From: Luteimonas sp. MC1750
Lineage (GTDB): Bacteria; Pseudomonadota; Gammaproteobacteria; Xanthomonadales; Xanthomonadaceae
Assembly (NCBI RefSeq): GCF_016615955.1
Contig: NZ_CP067113.1
Coordinates: 496,001-560,000 of the forward strand
Direction: 5' to 3'
Length of the DNA stretch: 64,000 bases
Shown: positions 1 to 7,579 of the stretch, piece after piece
How positions within the stretch are numbered: position 1 is the first letter of the stretch
Layout of the letters: every line of letters starts with the position of its first letter
Notes under the pieces: model-generated
What the model saw: the letters and a program-made list of their open reading frames with translations, nothing else
The model's database searches: none
What the model was told of the DNA's origin: nothing
Position numbers and translations under genes: made by a program

Positions 1-1
1 C

Positions 2-637
2 CGGACATTACGGCCTCGCCTGCTCGATGTGGGGTGCGCGCACGGCTGGTTCATCGAGGCGGCGGGTGCCGGCTTCGATACTGTGGGAATCGAGCCTGAC
101 GCCTCCGTCGCCGCCGCGGCACGTGCGCGTGGACTGGCGGTGCGCAGTGGTTTCTTTCCTGACGTGCTTGGGGCCGACGAGCGTTTCGACCTCATCGTTT
201 TCAACGACGTGCTCGAGCACATTCCCGACGTCAACGCCACGCTGGCGGCGGTCTCCCGGCATCTTTCACACGGCGGCTGGCTGATCGTGAACTCGCCCTC
301 GCGCCGCGGATTCCTGTACCGGCTTTCGAAGATGATGGCGCGCCTGCACCTGGCGCGCACATTCGAACGGATGTGGCAGCTCGGGTTCCCTTCGCCCCAC
401 GTCCACTATTTCGACACCGCGGTGATGCGGGCGCTGGCCGCGCGTCATGGATTCGAGTTGGCAGAGACCATGGTGCTGCCGTCAGTCGCGATCCGCGGAC
501 TGTATTCCCGCATCCGCTATTCAAGGGACGTGCCGGTGGCCAAGGCAGCGCTGCTCGCGGGTGCGGTCACCGTGGCAACGCCGCTGCTTGCCGTGCTCCC
601 CCCCGACATCGAGGTCTGGTTACTGCGCAAGCCCTGA
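2..637 (+). CDS. Class I SAM-dependent methyltransferase, 5' truncated by window edge
   Basis: The frame is open from the first bases of the window, so the true start lies outside; an in-frame GTG at 29 falls inside the SAM-binding motif and cannot be the start. Motif I reads LLDVGCAHGWF, followed by the acidic GIEPD that binds the SAM ribose, then FDLIVFNDVLEHI (motif II region) and the GGWLIVNSPS loop. This is the UbiG/Methyltransf_11-like fold. The C-terminal 40 residues are hydrophobic, suggesting membrane association. Small methyltransferases of this type are common in LPS and O-antigen loci, and the position next to etfA fits the edge of such a locus. The substrate cannot be read from the sequence. 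Confidence 0.85.
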   Translation, partial: RTLRPRLLDVGCAHGWFIEAAGAGFDTVGIEPDASVAAAARARGLAVRSGFFPDVLGADERFDLIVFNDVLEHIPDVNATLAAVSRHLSHGGWLIVNSPSRRGFLYRLSKMMARLHLARTFERMWQLGFPSPHVHYFDTAVMRALAARHGFELAETMVLPSVAIRGLYSRIRYSRDVPVAKAALLAGAVTVATPLLAVLPPDIEVWLLRKP

Positions 638-667
638 AGACTGCGCGGTCCTGCGCGCGAGGCGGAC

Positions 668-694
668 GGCAGGCCCCTGCGACCGGGGCCTGCC
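668..694. terminator. Hairpin between the convergent methyltransferase and etfA genes
   Basis: A perfect 10-bp stem (668-677 with 685-694) and 7-base loop lie between two convergent stop codons. There is no T-run on either side, so intrinsic termination is only a possibility. Confidence 0.35.
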
Positions 695-707
695 GCGACC
701 GGTAGCC

Positions 708-1649
708 TCAGCCCAGCGCCGCTTCCAACTCCGGCAGCACCTGGAACAGATCCCCCACCAGCCCGATGTCCGCGATCTCGAAGATCGCCGCATCCGCGTC
801 CTTGTTGATCGCGACGATCGTGCCGGCGTCCTTGATGCCGGTCAGGTGCTGGATCGCGCCGCTGATGCCGATCGCGACGTAGAGCTCCGGGGCGATGATC
901 TTGCCGGTCTGGCCGACCTGCATCTCGTTGGGGCAGTAGCCGGCGTCGACCGCGGCGCGCGATGCGCCCACGGCGGCGCCGAGCTTGTCGGCGAACTTGT
1001 AGATGACCTCGAAGTTCTCGGCCGAGCCCACGCCGCGGCCGCCGGAGACCACGCGCTTCGCGCCCTGCAGGTCGGGGCGGTCGGTGCTGCCCGCGGCCAG
1101 GCCGACGAAGCGGGTGTGCGTGGGCAGGGTCGCGTCGACGCTGGCCGCCTCGACCGCGGCGCTGCCGCCCTTGGCCGCTTCCTTCCAAGACGCGGTGCGC
1201 ACGGTGGCGACCACGGTCTGGCCCGCCGGGGCCTCGACGGTGACGATCGCATTGCCGGCGTAGATCGGGCGCTTGAAGGTGTATTCGCCCTCGACGCCCA
1301 TCAGGTCGGACACCTGCGGCACGCCCAGCAGCGCGGCCACGCAGGGCATCAGGTCCTTGCCGAAGGTCGAGCTGGGGCCGAAGACGTGGCTGTAGCGGTC
1401 GGCCAGCCTGGCGACCTGCGGCGCCAGCACCTGGGCGATGGCGTTCGCATTGGCCTCGTTGGCGACGGTCAGCACGCGGGTGACGCCGGCGAGCTGCGCG
1501 GCGTCCGCGGCGACGGTCGCCGGGTCGGCGGCCAGCACCACGATGTCGATGGCCTCGGGCGAGAGTGCCTGCGCGGCGCTGACGCACTTCGCGGTGGAGC
1601 CGTTGAGCTTGCCGTCGTGGTGTTCGGCGACGATGAGTACCTTGGCCAT
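708..1649 (-). CDS. etfA: Electron transfer flavoprotein subunit alpha
   Basis: EtfA binds FAD and, with EtfB, carries electrons from acyl-CoA and other flavin dehydrogenases to ETF-ubiquinone oxidoreductase. The 313-residue length is normal. The N-terminal half starts KVLIVAEHHDG as in other EtfA proteins. The C-terminal FAD domain holds VSGGRGVGS, GQTGKIIAPELY and the GISGAIQH segment. The start codon overlaps the etfB stop by one base (TGATG), so the two are translationally coupled. In xanthomonads etfA is the classical border gene of the variable LPS locus, which matches the glycan genes on both sides here. Confidence 0.97.
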   Translation of the reverse strand: MAKVLIVAEHHDGKLNGSTAKCVSAAQALSPEAIDIVVLAADPATVAADAAQLAGVTRVLTVANEANANAIAQVLAPQVARLADRYSHVFGPSSTFGKDLMPCVAALLGVPQVSDLMGVEGEYTFKRPIYAGNAIVTVEAPAGQTVVATVRTASWKEAAKGGSAAVEAASVDATLPTHTRFVGLAAGSTDRPDLQGAKRVVSGGRGVGSAENFEVIYKFADKLGAAVGASRAAVDAGYCPNEMQVGQTGKIIAPELYVAIGISGAIQHLTGIKDAGTIVAINKDADAAIFEIADIGLVGDLFQVLPELEAALG

Positions 1650-2401
1650 CAGAGCAGCCCCTTGTCCTTGAGTGCGGCGACGAGTTCGGCCGCGTCCTTC
1701 ACCATCACGCCCTTGCTGCGCTTCGCGGGCGCGGCGTACTGCGTGGTTTTCAGGCCCTGGCCCTCGTCGACGCCGAGCTCGGCCCAGGCGATGGTGTCCA
1801 TCGGCTTGGACTTGGCTTTCATGATGTCGGGCAGCTTGATGAAGCGCGGCTCGTTCAGGCGCAGGTCGGTGGTGACCACGGCCGGCAGGTCGACCTCGAG
1901 CGTTTCCAGGCCGGCGTCGACCTCGCGGGTGACGGTGGCCTTGCCATCGGCGACCTCGACCTTGCTGGCGAAGGTGGCCTGCGGACGGCCCCAGAGCGTG
2001 GCCAGCATCTGGCCGGTCTGGTTGGCGTCGTCGTCGATCGCCTGCTTGCCTAGGATCACCAGGTCGGGCGATTCCTTCTCGACCAGCTTCAGCAGCGCGC
2101 GGGCCGCCGCCAGCGGCTGCACCTCCTGGCCGGCGTCGACCACCACGTGGATCGCACGGTTGGCGCCCATCGCCAGGCCGTTGCGCAGGTGGGCCTGGGC
2201 GTCGGCGGGGGCGATGGTGGCGACCACGACCTCGGTGGCGATGCCCTTGTCGCGCAGGCGCAGCGCCTCCTCCAGCGCGATCTCGTCGAAGGGATTGGCC
2301 GACAGCTTGACGCCGTCGGTGACCACGCCGGTGCCGTCCGGCTTGACCTGGATGCGGACGTTGTAGTCCACCACTCGCTTGTAGCCGACGAGGATCTTCA
2401 T
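1649..2401 (-). CDS. etfB: Electron transfer flavoprotein subunit beta
   Basis: EtfB is the AMP-binding subunit of the EtfAB heterodimer. The 250-residue protein begins MKILVGYKRVVDYNVRI. It carries the KLSANPFDEIALEEALRL segment and the ILGKQAIDDDANQTGQM nucleotide-binding loop. The AVVTTDLRLNEPR segment follows, part of the recognition region that docks onto partner dehydrogenases. It is the first gene of an etfBA operon. The 70 bp upstream (2402-2471) separate it from the stop of the GtrA-like gene, so it may have its own promoter or be read through from the glycan operon. Confidence 0.97.
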   Translation of the reverse strand: MKILVGYKRVVDYNVRIQVKPDGTGVVTDGVKLSANPFDEIALEEALRLRDKGIATEVVVATIAPADAQAHLRNGLAMGANRAIHVVVDAGQEVQPLAAARALLKLVEKESPDLVILGKQAIDDDANQTGQMLATLWGRPQATFASKVEVADGKATVTREVDAGLETLEVDLPAVVTTDLRLNEPRFIKLPDIMKAKSKPMDTIAWAELGVDEGQGLKTTQYAAPAKRSKGVMVKDAAELVAALKDKGLL

Positions 2402-2471
2402 CGTTGCGGTGCGTCCTTGGGGGGTAGGGCGGAAACCCGCGATTTTAGCCGGCCATGGCCGCGGGCGCGAA

Positions 2472-2879
2472 TCAGGCCCGCAGGACCCGGCGGCCGAGCA
2501 GGAAGGTCACCGGCACGCTGGCGGCGACCGACAGCAGCGGCGCCAGGCGCGCATCCAGGCCCAGCGGGCCGATGGAGAGCGCCAGCATCGACGCACCCGC
2601 CGCCCAGCCTGCCAGGCAGACCAGCGGCCAGGCGGCGAATCCGCGCCAGCTGTGCCGCACGCGGAAGGCGTAGCGGCTGTGCAGCAGGTAGCCCAGGCAG
2701 ACGCCGAAGACGAAGCTGGCGGCATAGGCCGCCTGCGGCCGGAGCCAGGGCAGCAGCAGCCAGTACACGCCCAGGCTGGCCAGGGTGTTGGCACCGCCGG
2801 TCAGGAGGAAGCGGAGCAGGGTGGCGGCGGTCGTGGCGCCACCCGCTGCCGGCCGCGGCGGGCCGGCGGGACGGCTCAT
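2472..2879 (-). CDS. GtrA-like membrane protein (putative lipid-linked sugar flippase)
   Basis: A 135-residue protein with four hydrophobic segments (about residues 22-40, 50-66, 82-104 and 108-130) and the GtrA-family signature LLRFLLTGGANT at the first helix. GtrA proteins are thought to flip undecaprenyl-phosphate-linked sugars across the inner membrane in O-antigen or cell-wall glycan modification. The start was chosen at ATG 2879 because it overlaps the WxcM stop codon (ATGA) and gives the family length; the open frame upstream is out-of-family sequence. It is the last gene of a four-gene overlapping operon with a GtrB-like transferase. Confidence 0.85.
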   Translation of the reverse strand: MSRPAGPPRPAAGGATTAATLLRFLLTGGANTLASLGVYWLLLPWLRPQAAYAASFVFGVCLGYLLHSRYAFRVRHSWRGFAAWPLVCLAGWAAGASMLALSIGPLGLDARLAPLLSVAASVPVTFLLGRRVLRA

Positions 2880-3865
2880 GGGCCCTCGCCGGTCGCCAGC
2901 GCCAGGAACTCGTCGTAGTCGCGGATGTAGTCGCCGGCGTCGTAGGCATGCGAGGCGAAGACCAGCAGGACGGCGTCGGGCGAGTAGCGGTACTGCGTTC
3001 CCCAGGTCATCGGCGGCAGGTGCAGGCCGGTATCGGGCGAGTCGAGGACGAAGGCCCGGCGCTGGCGGCCATCGTCGGCCAGGACCTTGACCGAGCCGTG
3101 CACGCAGAGCAGGAACTGGTGGCACCGGCGGTGCGCATGCTCGCCGCGGGTCTCGCGCGACGGGACGTCGAACACCAGGAAGTAGCGGGCGGGCTCAAAG
3201 GGCAGGTCGCGGCTGAATTCGCCCACCGACAGCGAGCCGCGCACGTCGACGAAGCGCGCGAGCCGCTGCAGGCGGGCGCCATCCGGGTGCCCCGTCCCGT
3301 CGTCGCTGCCGGGCGTGGCAGCGGCTTCGCGATCCCGCTGCGCTTGCACGCGCTCCGGCGCGGCGACGCGCGCGGCCTTGCCCCGGCCGCCGTCCTCGTC
3401 GGCATCGGTGTAGCCGACGATGCGCGCCGGATTTCCGACCACGATCGCGTTCGCGGGGACCGAGCGCGTGATCACCGCGCCGGCGCCGATCATGGCGCCG
3501 CGGCCGATGCGCACCCCCGGCAGCAGGGTGGCGTTGGCACCGATGGACGCGCCGTCCTCGACCACGGTCTCGACGTAGCGCTCGGGGCGTTGCCGGCTGC
3601 GTGGGAAGACGTCGTTGCTGAAGGTGGCGTTGGGGCCGACGAAGACGTCGTTGCCCAGGCGCACCGCGTCCCAGACCTGGACCCCGCACTTGATCGTGCT
3701 GCGGTCGCCGATCACCGCGTCGCCTTCGATGAAGACCCCGTCGCAGATGTTGCAGTCGCGGCCGATGCGCGCGCCCGGCAGCACGTGCGCGAACGCCCAG
3801 ATGCGCGTGCCGGCGCCGATGTCGTCGCTCTCGCACAGCGCGTTGGGGTGCACGAAGTAGTCCAT
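2876..3865 (-). CDS. wxcM: WxcM-type fusion: sugar N-acyltransferase plus TDP-4-keto-6-deoxyhexose 3,4-ketoisomerase
   Basis: The 329-residue protein has two enzymes. Residues 1-153 form a left-handed beta helix of hexapeptide repeats (GAGTRIWAFAHVLPGARIG, IGAGAVITRSVPANAIVVGNP) typical of sugar-nucleotide N-acetyltransferases. A polar linker of about 45 residues follows. Residues 199-329 form a cupin of the FdtA/QdtA/WxcM-C family with VDVRGSLSVGE, RGEHAHRRCHQFLLC and DYIRDYDEFL. These families turn TDP-4-keto-6-deoxyglucose into the 3-keto isomer and acetylate the amino sugar made from it. The aminotransferase for the middle step lies two genes upstream. The start is ATG 3865, overlapping the preceding stop (TGATG). 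Whether the product is the galacto (Fuc3NAc) or gluco (Qui3NAc) form cannot be decided by eye. Confidence 0.88.
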   Translation of the reverse strand: MDYFVHPNALCESDDIGAGTRIWAFAHVLPGARIGRDCNICDGVFIEGDAVIGDRSTIKCGVQVWDAVRLGNDVFVGPNATFSNDVFPRSRQRPERYVETVVEDGASIGANATLLPGVRIGRGAMIGAGAVITRSVPANAIVVGNPARIVGYTDADEDGGRGKAARVAAPERVQAQRDREAAATPGSDDGTGHPDGARLQRLARFVDVRGSLSVGEFSRDLPFEPARYFLVFDVPSRETRGEHAHRRCHQFLLCVHGSVKVLADDGRQRRAFVLDSPDTGLHLPPMTWGTQYRYSPDAVLLVFASHAYDAGDYIRDYDEFLALATGEGP

Positions 3866-4821
3866 CAGCGATCGTCCTCGAAGGTTTCCTCGGAGTGCAC
3901 CAGCGCGAGCGGGCGCGCCTTGGTGTTCTCGAAGGCGCGCCAGGCATAGCTGCCGACCACCCCCAGGCCCAGGGTGTTGATGGCGCCGAAGAACAGGATG
4001 GTGAACACCGTGGCCGCGTAGCCGGGCACGGTGACCCAGCCGGAGATGCGCGCGACGATCACCACCGCCGCCAGCAGCGCCGCGGTCACCAGGGCCAGGC
4101 CGCCGGTCATGAGCAGGATGCGGACCGGCAGGTCGCTGAAGGCGAATACGCTGTCGAGGAAGTAGGCGACCTTCTTGCGCAGGGTCCACGCGCTGCGGCC
4201 ATGCGCGCGGCGCAGGCGGGCATAGGGCACGAACACCCGCCGTCCGCCGAGCCAGAACAGCTGCGCCACCAGGTTGGTATGCGCTTCGCGCAGCGTGACC
4301 AGGCGGTCGCGGAAGTCGGCGGTCAGCGCGAAGACGTCGACCCCGCCGCGCGGAATGTCCGACATCACGAAGCGGCGGTACATCGACCAGAACGCGGTCG
4401 ACAGCAGCCGGCCGGCCAGCGGGTCGTCGCGTCCCTCGCGCACCCCGAAGCAGACGTCGGCGGCGCCTCCGCGCAGGGCGGCCAGGAACTCCAGCGCAAG
4501 CTCCGGCGGCTCCTGCATGTCGGCCGCGAGCACCGCGATGACCTCGCCGCGGGCGCGCTCGAGGCCGACCCGGATCGCCGGGAAGGCGCCGAAGTTGCGG
4601 GTGAGTTCGACCAGGCGCGCCGGGAATCCGGCCGACGGCAGCGCCTCGCGCAGCAGGGCGTGGCTGGCATCCGGGCTGCCGTCGATCACGAACACGGCTT
4701 CGAGTCCGCCCTCGACCTGCGGCGCCAGCCTGCGCAGGGCCGCCAGCAGCTGCGGGATCGAACCGGCGTTGCAGTACACCGGCACCACGATGCTCAGCGC
4801 GGGTCTCAGAACCGGTTGCAT
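3865..4821 (-). CDS. GtrB-like glycosyltransferase family 2 with C-terminal membrane anchor
   Basis: A 318-residue GT2 enzyme. The GT-A domain opens with LSIVVPVYCNAGSI, followed by VFVIDGSPDAS, the LTRNFGAFPAIRVGLERARG segment and the metal-binding region VLAADMQEPPEL. Two transmembrane helices lie near residues 225-250 and 265-290. This layout is that of GtrB, ArnC and dolichol-phosphate-mannose-synthase-like enzymes, which load a nucleotide sugar onto undecaprenyl phosphate at the cytoplasmic face. It starts 16 bp inside the end of the aminotransferase gene and shares its stop with the wxcM start. The likely donor is the TDP-amino sugar made by its neighbours, which is inference from context. 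Confidence 0.85.
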   Translation of the reverse strand: MQPVLRPALSIVVPVYCNAGSIPQLLAALRRLAPQVEGGLEAVFVIDGSPDASHALLREALPSAGFPARLVELTRNFGAFPAIRVGLERARGEVIAVLAADMQEPPELALEFLAALRGGAADVCFGVREGRDDPLAGRLLSTAFWSMYRRFVMSDIPRGGVDVFALTADFRDRLVTLREAHTNLVAQLFWLGGRRVFVPYARLRRAHGRSAWTLRKKVAYFLDSVFAFSDLPVRILLMTGGLALVTAALLAAVVIVARISGWVTVPGYAATVFTILFFGAINTLGLGVVGSYAWRAFENTKARPLALVHSEETFEDDR

Positions 4822-5909
4822 GCGTCGATCACCTCCCCGGCCTCGTCGTCGGTCAGCTCGGGGAAGCAGGGCAGGGTCAGCGCCGTGCGGGCGTGGCGTT
4901 GGGTCACCGGCAGCGACTGCTGGCGATGGCGTCCGGCGAAACACGGCTGCCAGTGGTCGGGCAGCGGATAGTGCACGTCGCTGGCGATCCCGGCGTGCGC
5001 AAGGTGCGCGCGCAGCGCGTCGCGCCGCTCGCTGTGCACCACGTACAGGTGGGCCACGTACTCCTCGCCGCCCGGCGCGGGGACGACGATGCCGGCGTTG
5101 CGGATCCCGTGCGAGTAGCGGTTGGCGATCTCGCGCCGGCGCCGGTTCCAGCTGTCGAGCAGCGGCAGCTTCAGCAGCAGCACGCGTGCCTGCAGTTCGT
5201 CGAGGCGGCTGTTGCGGCCACCGGCCAGTGCGTTGACGTACTTGCGCTCCCAGCCGTACTGACGCAGGGCGCGCAGCCGTTGCGCAAGCGCGGTGTCGCT
5301 GCAGGTCACCGCGCCGGCATCGCCGATCGCGCCCAGGTTCTTGGTCGGATAGAAGCTGAAGGCCGCGGCGTCGCCGAAGGCGCCGGCACGCCGGCCGTCG
5401 GACGCGCGCGCGCCATGCGCCTGGGCGCAGTCCTCGACCAGCGCGACGCCGTGCTCCGCGCACAGGCGGGCGATCGCTTCGATATCGGCCAGGCGGCCGT
5501 ACAGGTGGGTCGCCACCACGGCGCGCAGCGGGCCCGCCCCGATGGCACCTGCGAGCGCCGCCGGATCCAGCGTCGCGTTGCTGGTGACATCGACGAACAC
5601 CGGCTCCGCGCCGCAGGCGAGCGCGGCGCCGGTCGCGTACATGGCGGCGTTCGCCGGCAGCGCGACCCGGTCGCCTGCCGTGACGCCGACCGCACGGAGC
5701 GCGAGCTCCAGCGCGTCGCTGCCGTTGGCGACGCCCACGCAGTGCGCCACGCCGCAGTAGGACGCGAACGCGGCCTCGAAGGCCTCGACGCCCGCGCCGA
5801 GGACGTAGTGCCCGCCGTCCACCACCTCCGCGATCGCAGCCAGCAGCCCATCGCGCAGCGGCGCGACCTGTCGGGCGAGGGAGTTGACTGGAATGGCGGC
5901 GTCTCGCAT
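4806..5909 (-). CDS. DegT/DnrJ/EryC1/StrS-family sugar aminotransferase (FdtB/QdtB-like)
   Basis: PLP-dependent sugar aminotransferase, fold type I. The 367-residue protein begins MRDAAIPVNSLARQVAPLRD, with the cofactor loop GVANGSDALELALRA, the acidic residue of ALVEDCAQAHGA, and the PLP lysine at about residue 190 in FYPTKNLGAIGDAG. The C-terminal HYPLPDHWQPCF segment is typical of 3-amino-3,6-dideoxyhexose enzymes. It is expected to transaminate TDP-3-keto-6-deoxyhexose, the product of the WxcM ketoisomerase domain, using glutamate. It is the first gene of the operon; the 113 bp to the divergent gene at 6023 must hold its promoter. Confidence 0.88.
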   Translation of the reverse strand: MRDAAIPVNSLARQVAPLRDGLLAAIAEVVDGGHYVLGAGVEAFEAAFASYCGVAHCVGVANGSDALELALRAVGVTAGDRVALPANAAMYATGAALACGAEPVFVDVTSNATLDPAALAGAIGAGPLRAVVATHLYGRLADIEAIARLCAEHGVALVEDCAQAHGARASDGRRAGAFGDAAAFSFYPTKNLGAIGDAGAVTCSDTALAQRLRALRQYGWERKYVNALAGGRNSRLDELQARVLLLKLPLLDSWNRRRREIANRYSHGIRNAGIVVPAPGGEEYVAHLYVVHSERRDALRAHLAHAGIASDVHYPLPDHWQPCFAGRHRQQSLPVTQRHARTALTLPCFPELTDDEAGEVIDACNRF

Positions 5910-6022
5910 GGATCCTGCCGGGCCTCGGGACCGCGTATTCTGCCAGACCACGGCCGCATGTCCCCTGTGCCCCGCTCGCCCCACGCTATGATGCCGCCGG
6001 TCACGGAACGGGGTGGAACGCG

Positions 6023-7573
6023 ATGGGGTTCGCGACCATGCAAGACGCACGCACGCACGGCCGGGGCCTGCATCCGCTCGGCCTGCTGCTGGTCCTCGCG
6101 GCCGCATACCTCGCGTTCGCCTACCTGCTGACGCCCAACCGGCCGTTCCCGTACTACCCCGACGACTTCTCGTTCCTGTCGGGCGCGTTCGCCGACATGG
6201 GCTGGCACTGGAAGCGCCCGGTCTCGGCCAACATCATCTTCCTCGTCGCCGCCGGCGGGTTCTGGCTGAGCTACGCGGTGCTGGCCGCGTCCACGGTCGT
6301 GGTGGCGTGGCTGGCGATGCTGCTGGTCTCGCGCGTGTTCGGCGTCGGCATCGGCCTGCTGCCGGCCGCGGCGGCCAGCGCCGTGCTGTTCAGCCATGCC
6401 GCGGCGTTCGAACACGGCAAATACCTCGGGCTGATGACCAACCTGGTTTCGCACGGGCTGGGACTGGCCAGCCTGCTGCTGCTCTGGCACGGCTGGCGCC
6501 GGGCGCGCGTCGCCTGGTGCGTCGTGGCGGCACTGGTCTACCTGGCGAGCGCGTTCGCGAAAGAGGACTTCCTGCTGCCGCCTTTGCTGCTGCTAGGTCT
6601 GCTCCGGGTCCTCGACCACCACGAGGCCGGCGCGCCTGGCCGGCGGACGGAGAGGCTCTCGCATGCAGCCCGGCTGGTCGTGTCGCTGCTGTTCGTGGCG
6701 GTGCCGGCGGGCGCGATGGCCTGGAGCGCCGTGGACCGCAATCCGTTCGTCGCCGGCCTGTTCTCGCCCGACACCAGCAGTCCGTCGTATGCGGTCGAGC
6801 TGGCGCCGGCGGCGCTGTGGCAGGCCTTTGCCACGCTGTTCGTGGGCTATACCGCCGTCGCGACGCTGCTTGCCGCATGCGCCGTGCTCGCCATGGCGCG
6901 GCTGCCGGGCATGCGCATGCGGCTGGCCTGGCTGGTCGCCACGATCGTGGCGCTGGCGCTGCCCTACGCGGTCATCCCGCACAACATGCCCGGCTATCGC
7001 GCCTACGCATGGCTGCCGTGGATGGCCGCGATCATCGGCGTCGCGCTTGCGCTCGCGCAGGCCGCCCTGGACTCGCAGGCCGGGCGGGGTCGCGCGCGCC
7101 GGGCGCTGCCGCTGGTCGCCGCGCTCGCCGTGGCCGCGATCGCCGTGGCCGCGCACCGCGAGGCACGCACCGAACTCGCGCTGCGCTATGCCGCCGGCGA
7201 AGCGGTCAACCGGCGGATGCTCGAGGTCGTGGAGGCGCATCGCGACGCGATCGCCGCCGCGCCCGTGGTCGGCCTGGCCGGGCTGGATGGCCCGTCGCCG
7301 TGGTGCGGCAACGGCACGCTCTATCTGCGCTACAAGCGTCGCTTGGCGCAGCAGTGGATCGTGTTCGCCGCCGGGCCCACGCCCTGCTACCAGGTGTCGA
7401 CGCCTGGCGGACGCAAGCCACGCTACGAACTCGGACTGACGGTCGCACCGCCGGCCCAGGCCTGTGCGATGGGAGCCATGCCCGTGCTCGCGTTCGAGCC
7501 CGACGGCCACGGTCGACTGGCGTCCGCGCAGGACGTGTGCGTGGTTTCCGGCGCGGCGCCGGCGCAGCCCTGA
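6023..7573 (+). CDS. Polytopic membrane protein, putative GT-C type glycosyltransferase
   Basis: A 516-residue protein I cannot place in a named family. It has about ten hydrophobic segments. After the first helix comes an acidic loop (YYPDDFSFL), which is where GT-C glycosyltransferases keep their catalytic aspartate. The last 120 residues (after about 395) are soluble and probably periplasmic, with several cysteines. It is divergent from the aminosugar/GtrB operon and could be the transferase that puts the lipid-linked sugar on its acceptor (the GtrC role), but this is inferred from position. ATG 6023 follows a ggggtgg ribosome-binding site. The stop lies 6 bp from the convergent gene at 7580. 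Confidence 0.8.
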   Translation: MGFATMQDARTHGRGLHPLGLLLVLAAAYLAFAYLLTPNRPFPYYPDDFSFLSGAFADMGWHWKRPVSANIIFLVAAGGFWLSYAVLAASTVVVAWLAMLLVSRVFGVGIGLLPAAAASAVLFSHAAAFEHGKYLGLMTNLVSHGLGLASLLLLWHGWRRARVAWCVVAALVYLASAFAKEDFLLPPLLLLGLLRVLDHHEAGAPGRRTERLSHAARLVVSLLFVAVPAGAMAWSAVDRNPFVAGLFSPDTSSPSYAVELAPAALWQAFATLFVGYTAVATLLAACAVLAMARLPGMRMRLAWLVATIVALALPYAVIPHNMPGYRAYAWLPWMAAIIGVALALAQAALDSQAGRGRARRALPLVAALAVAAIAVAAHREARTELALRYAAGEAVNRRMLEVVEAHRDAIAAAPVVGLAGLDGPSPWCGNGTLYLRYKRRLAQQWIVFAAGPTPCYQVSTPGGRKPRYELGLTVAPPAQACAMGAMPVLAFEPDGHGRLASAQDVCVVSGAAPAQP

Positions 7574-7579
7574 GCGCGA

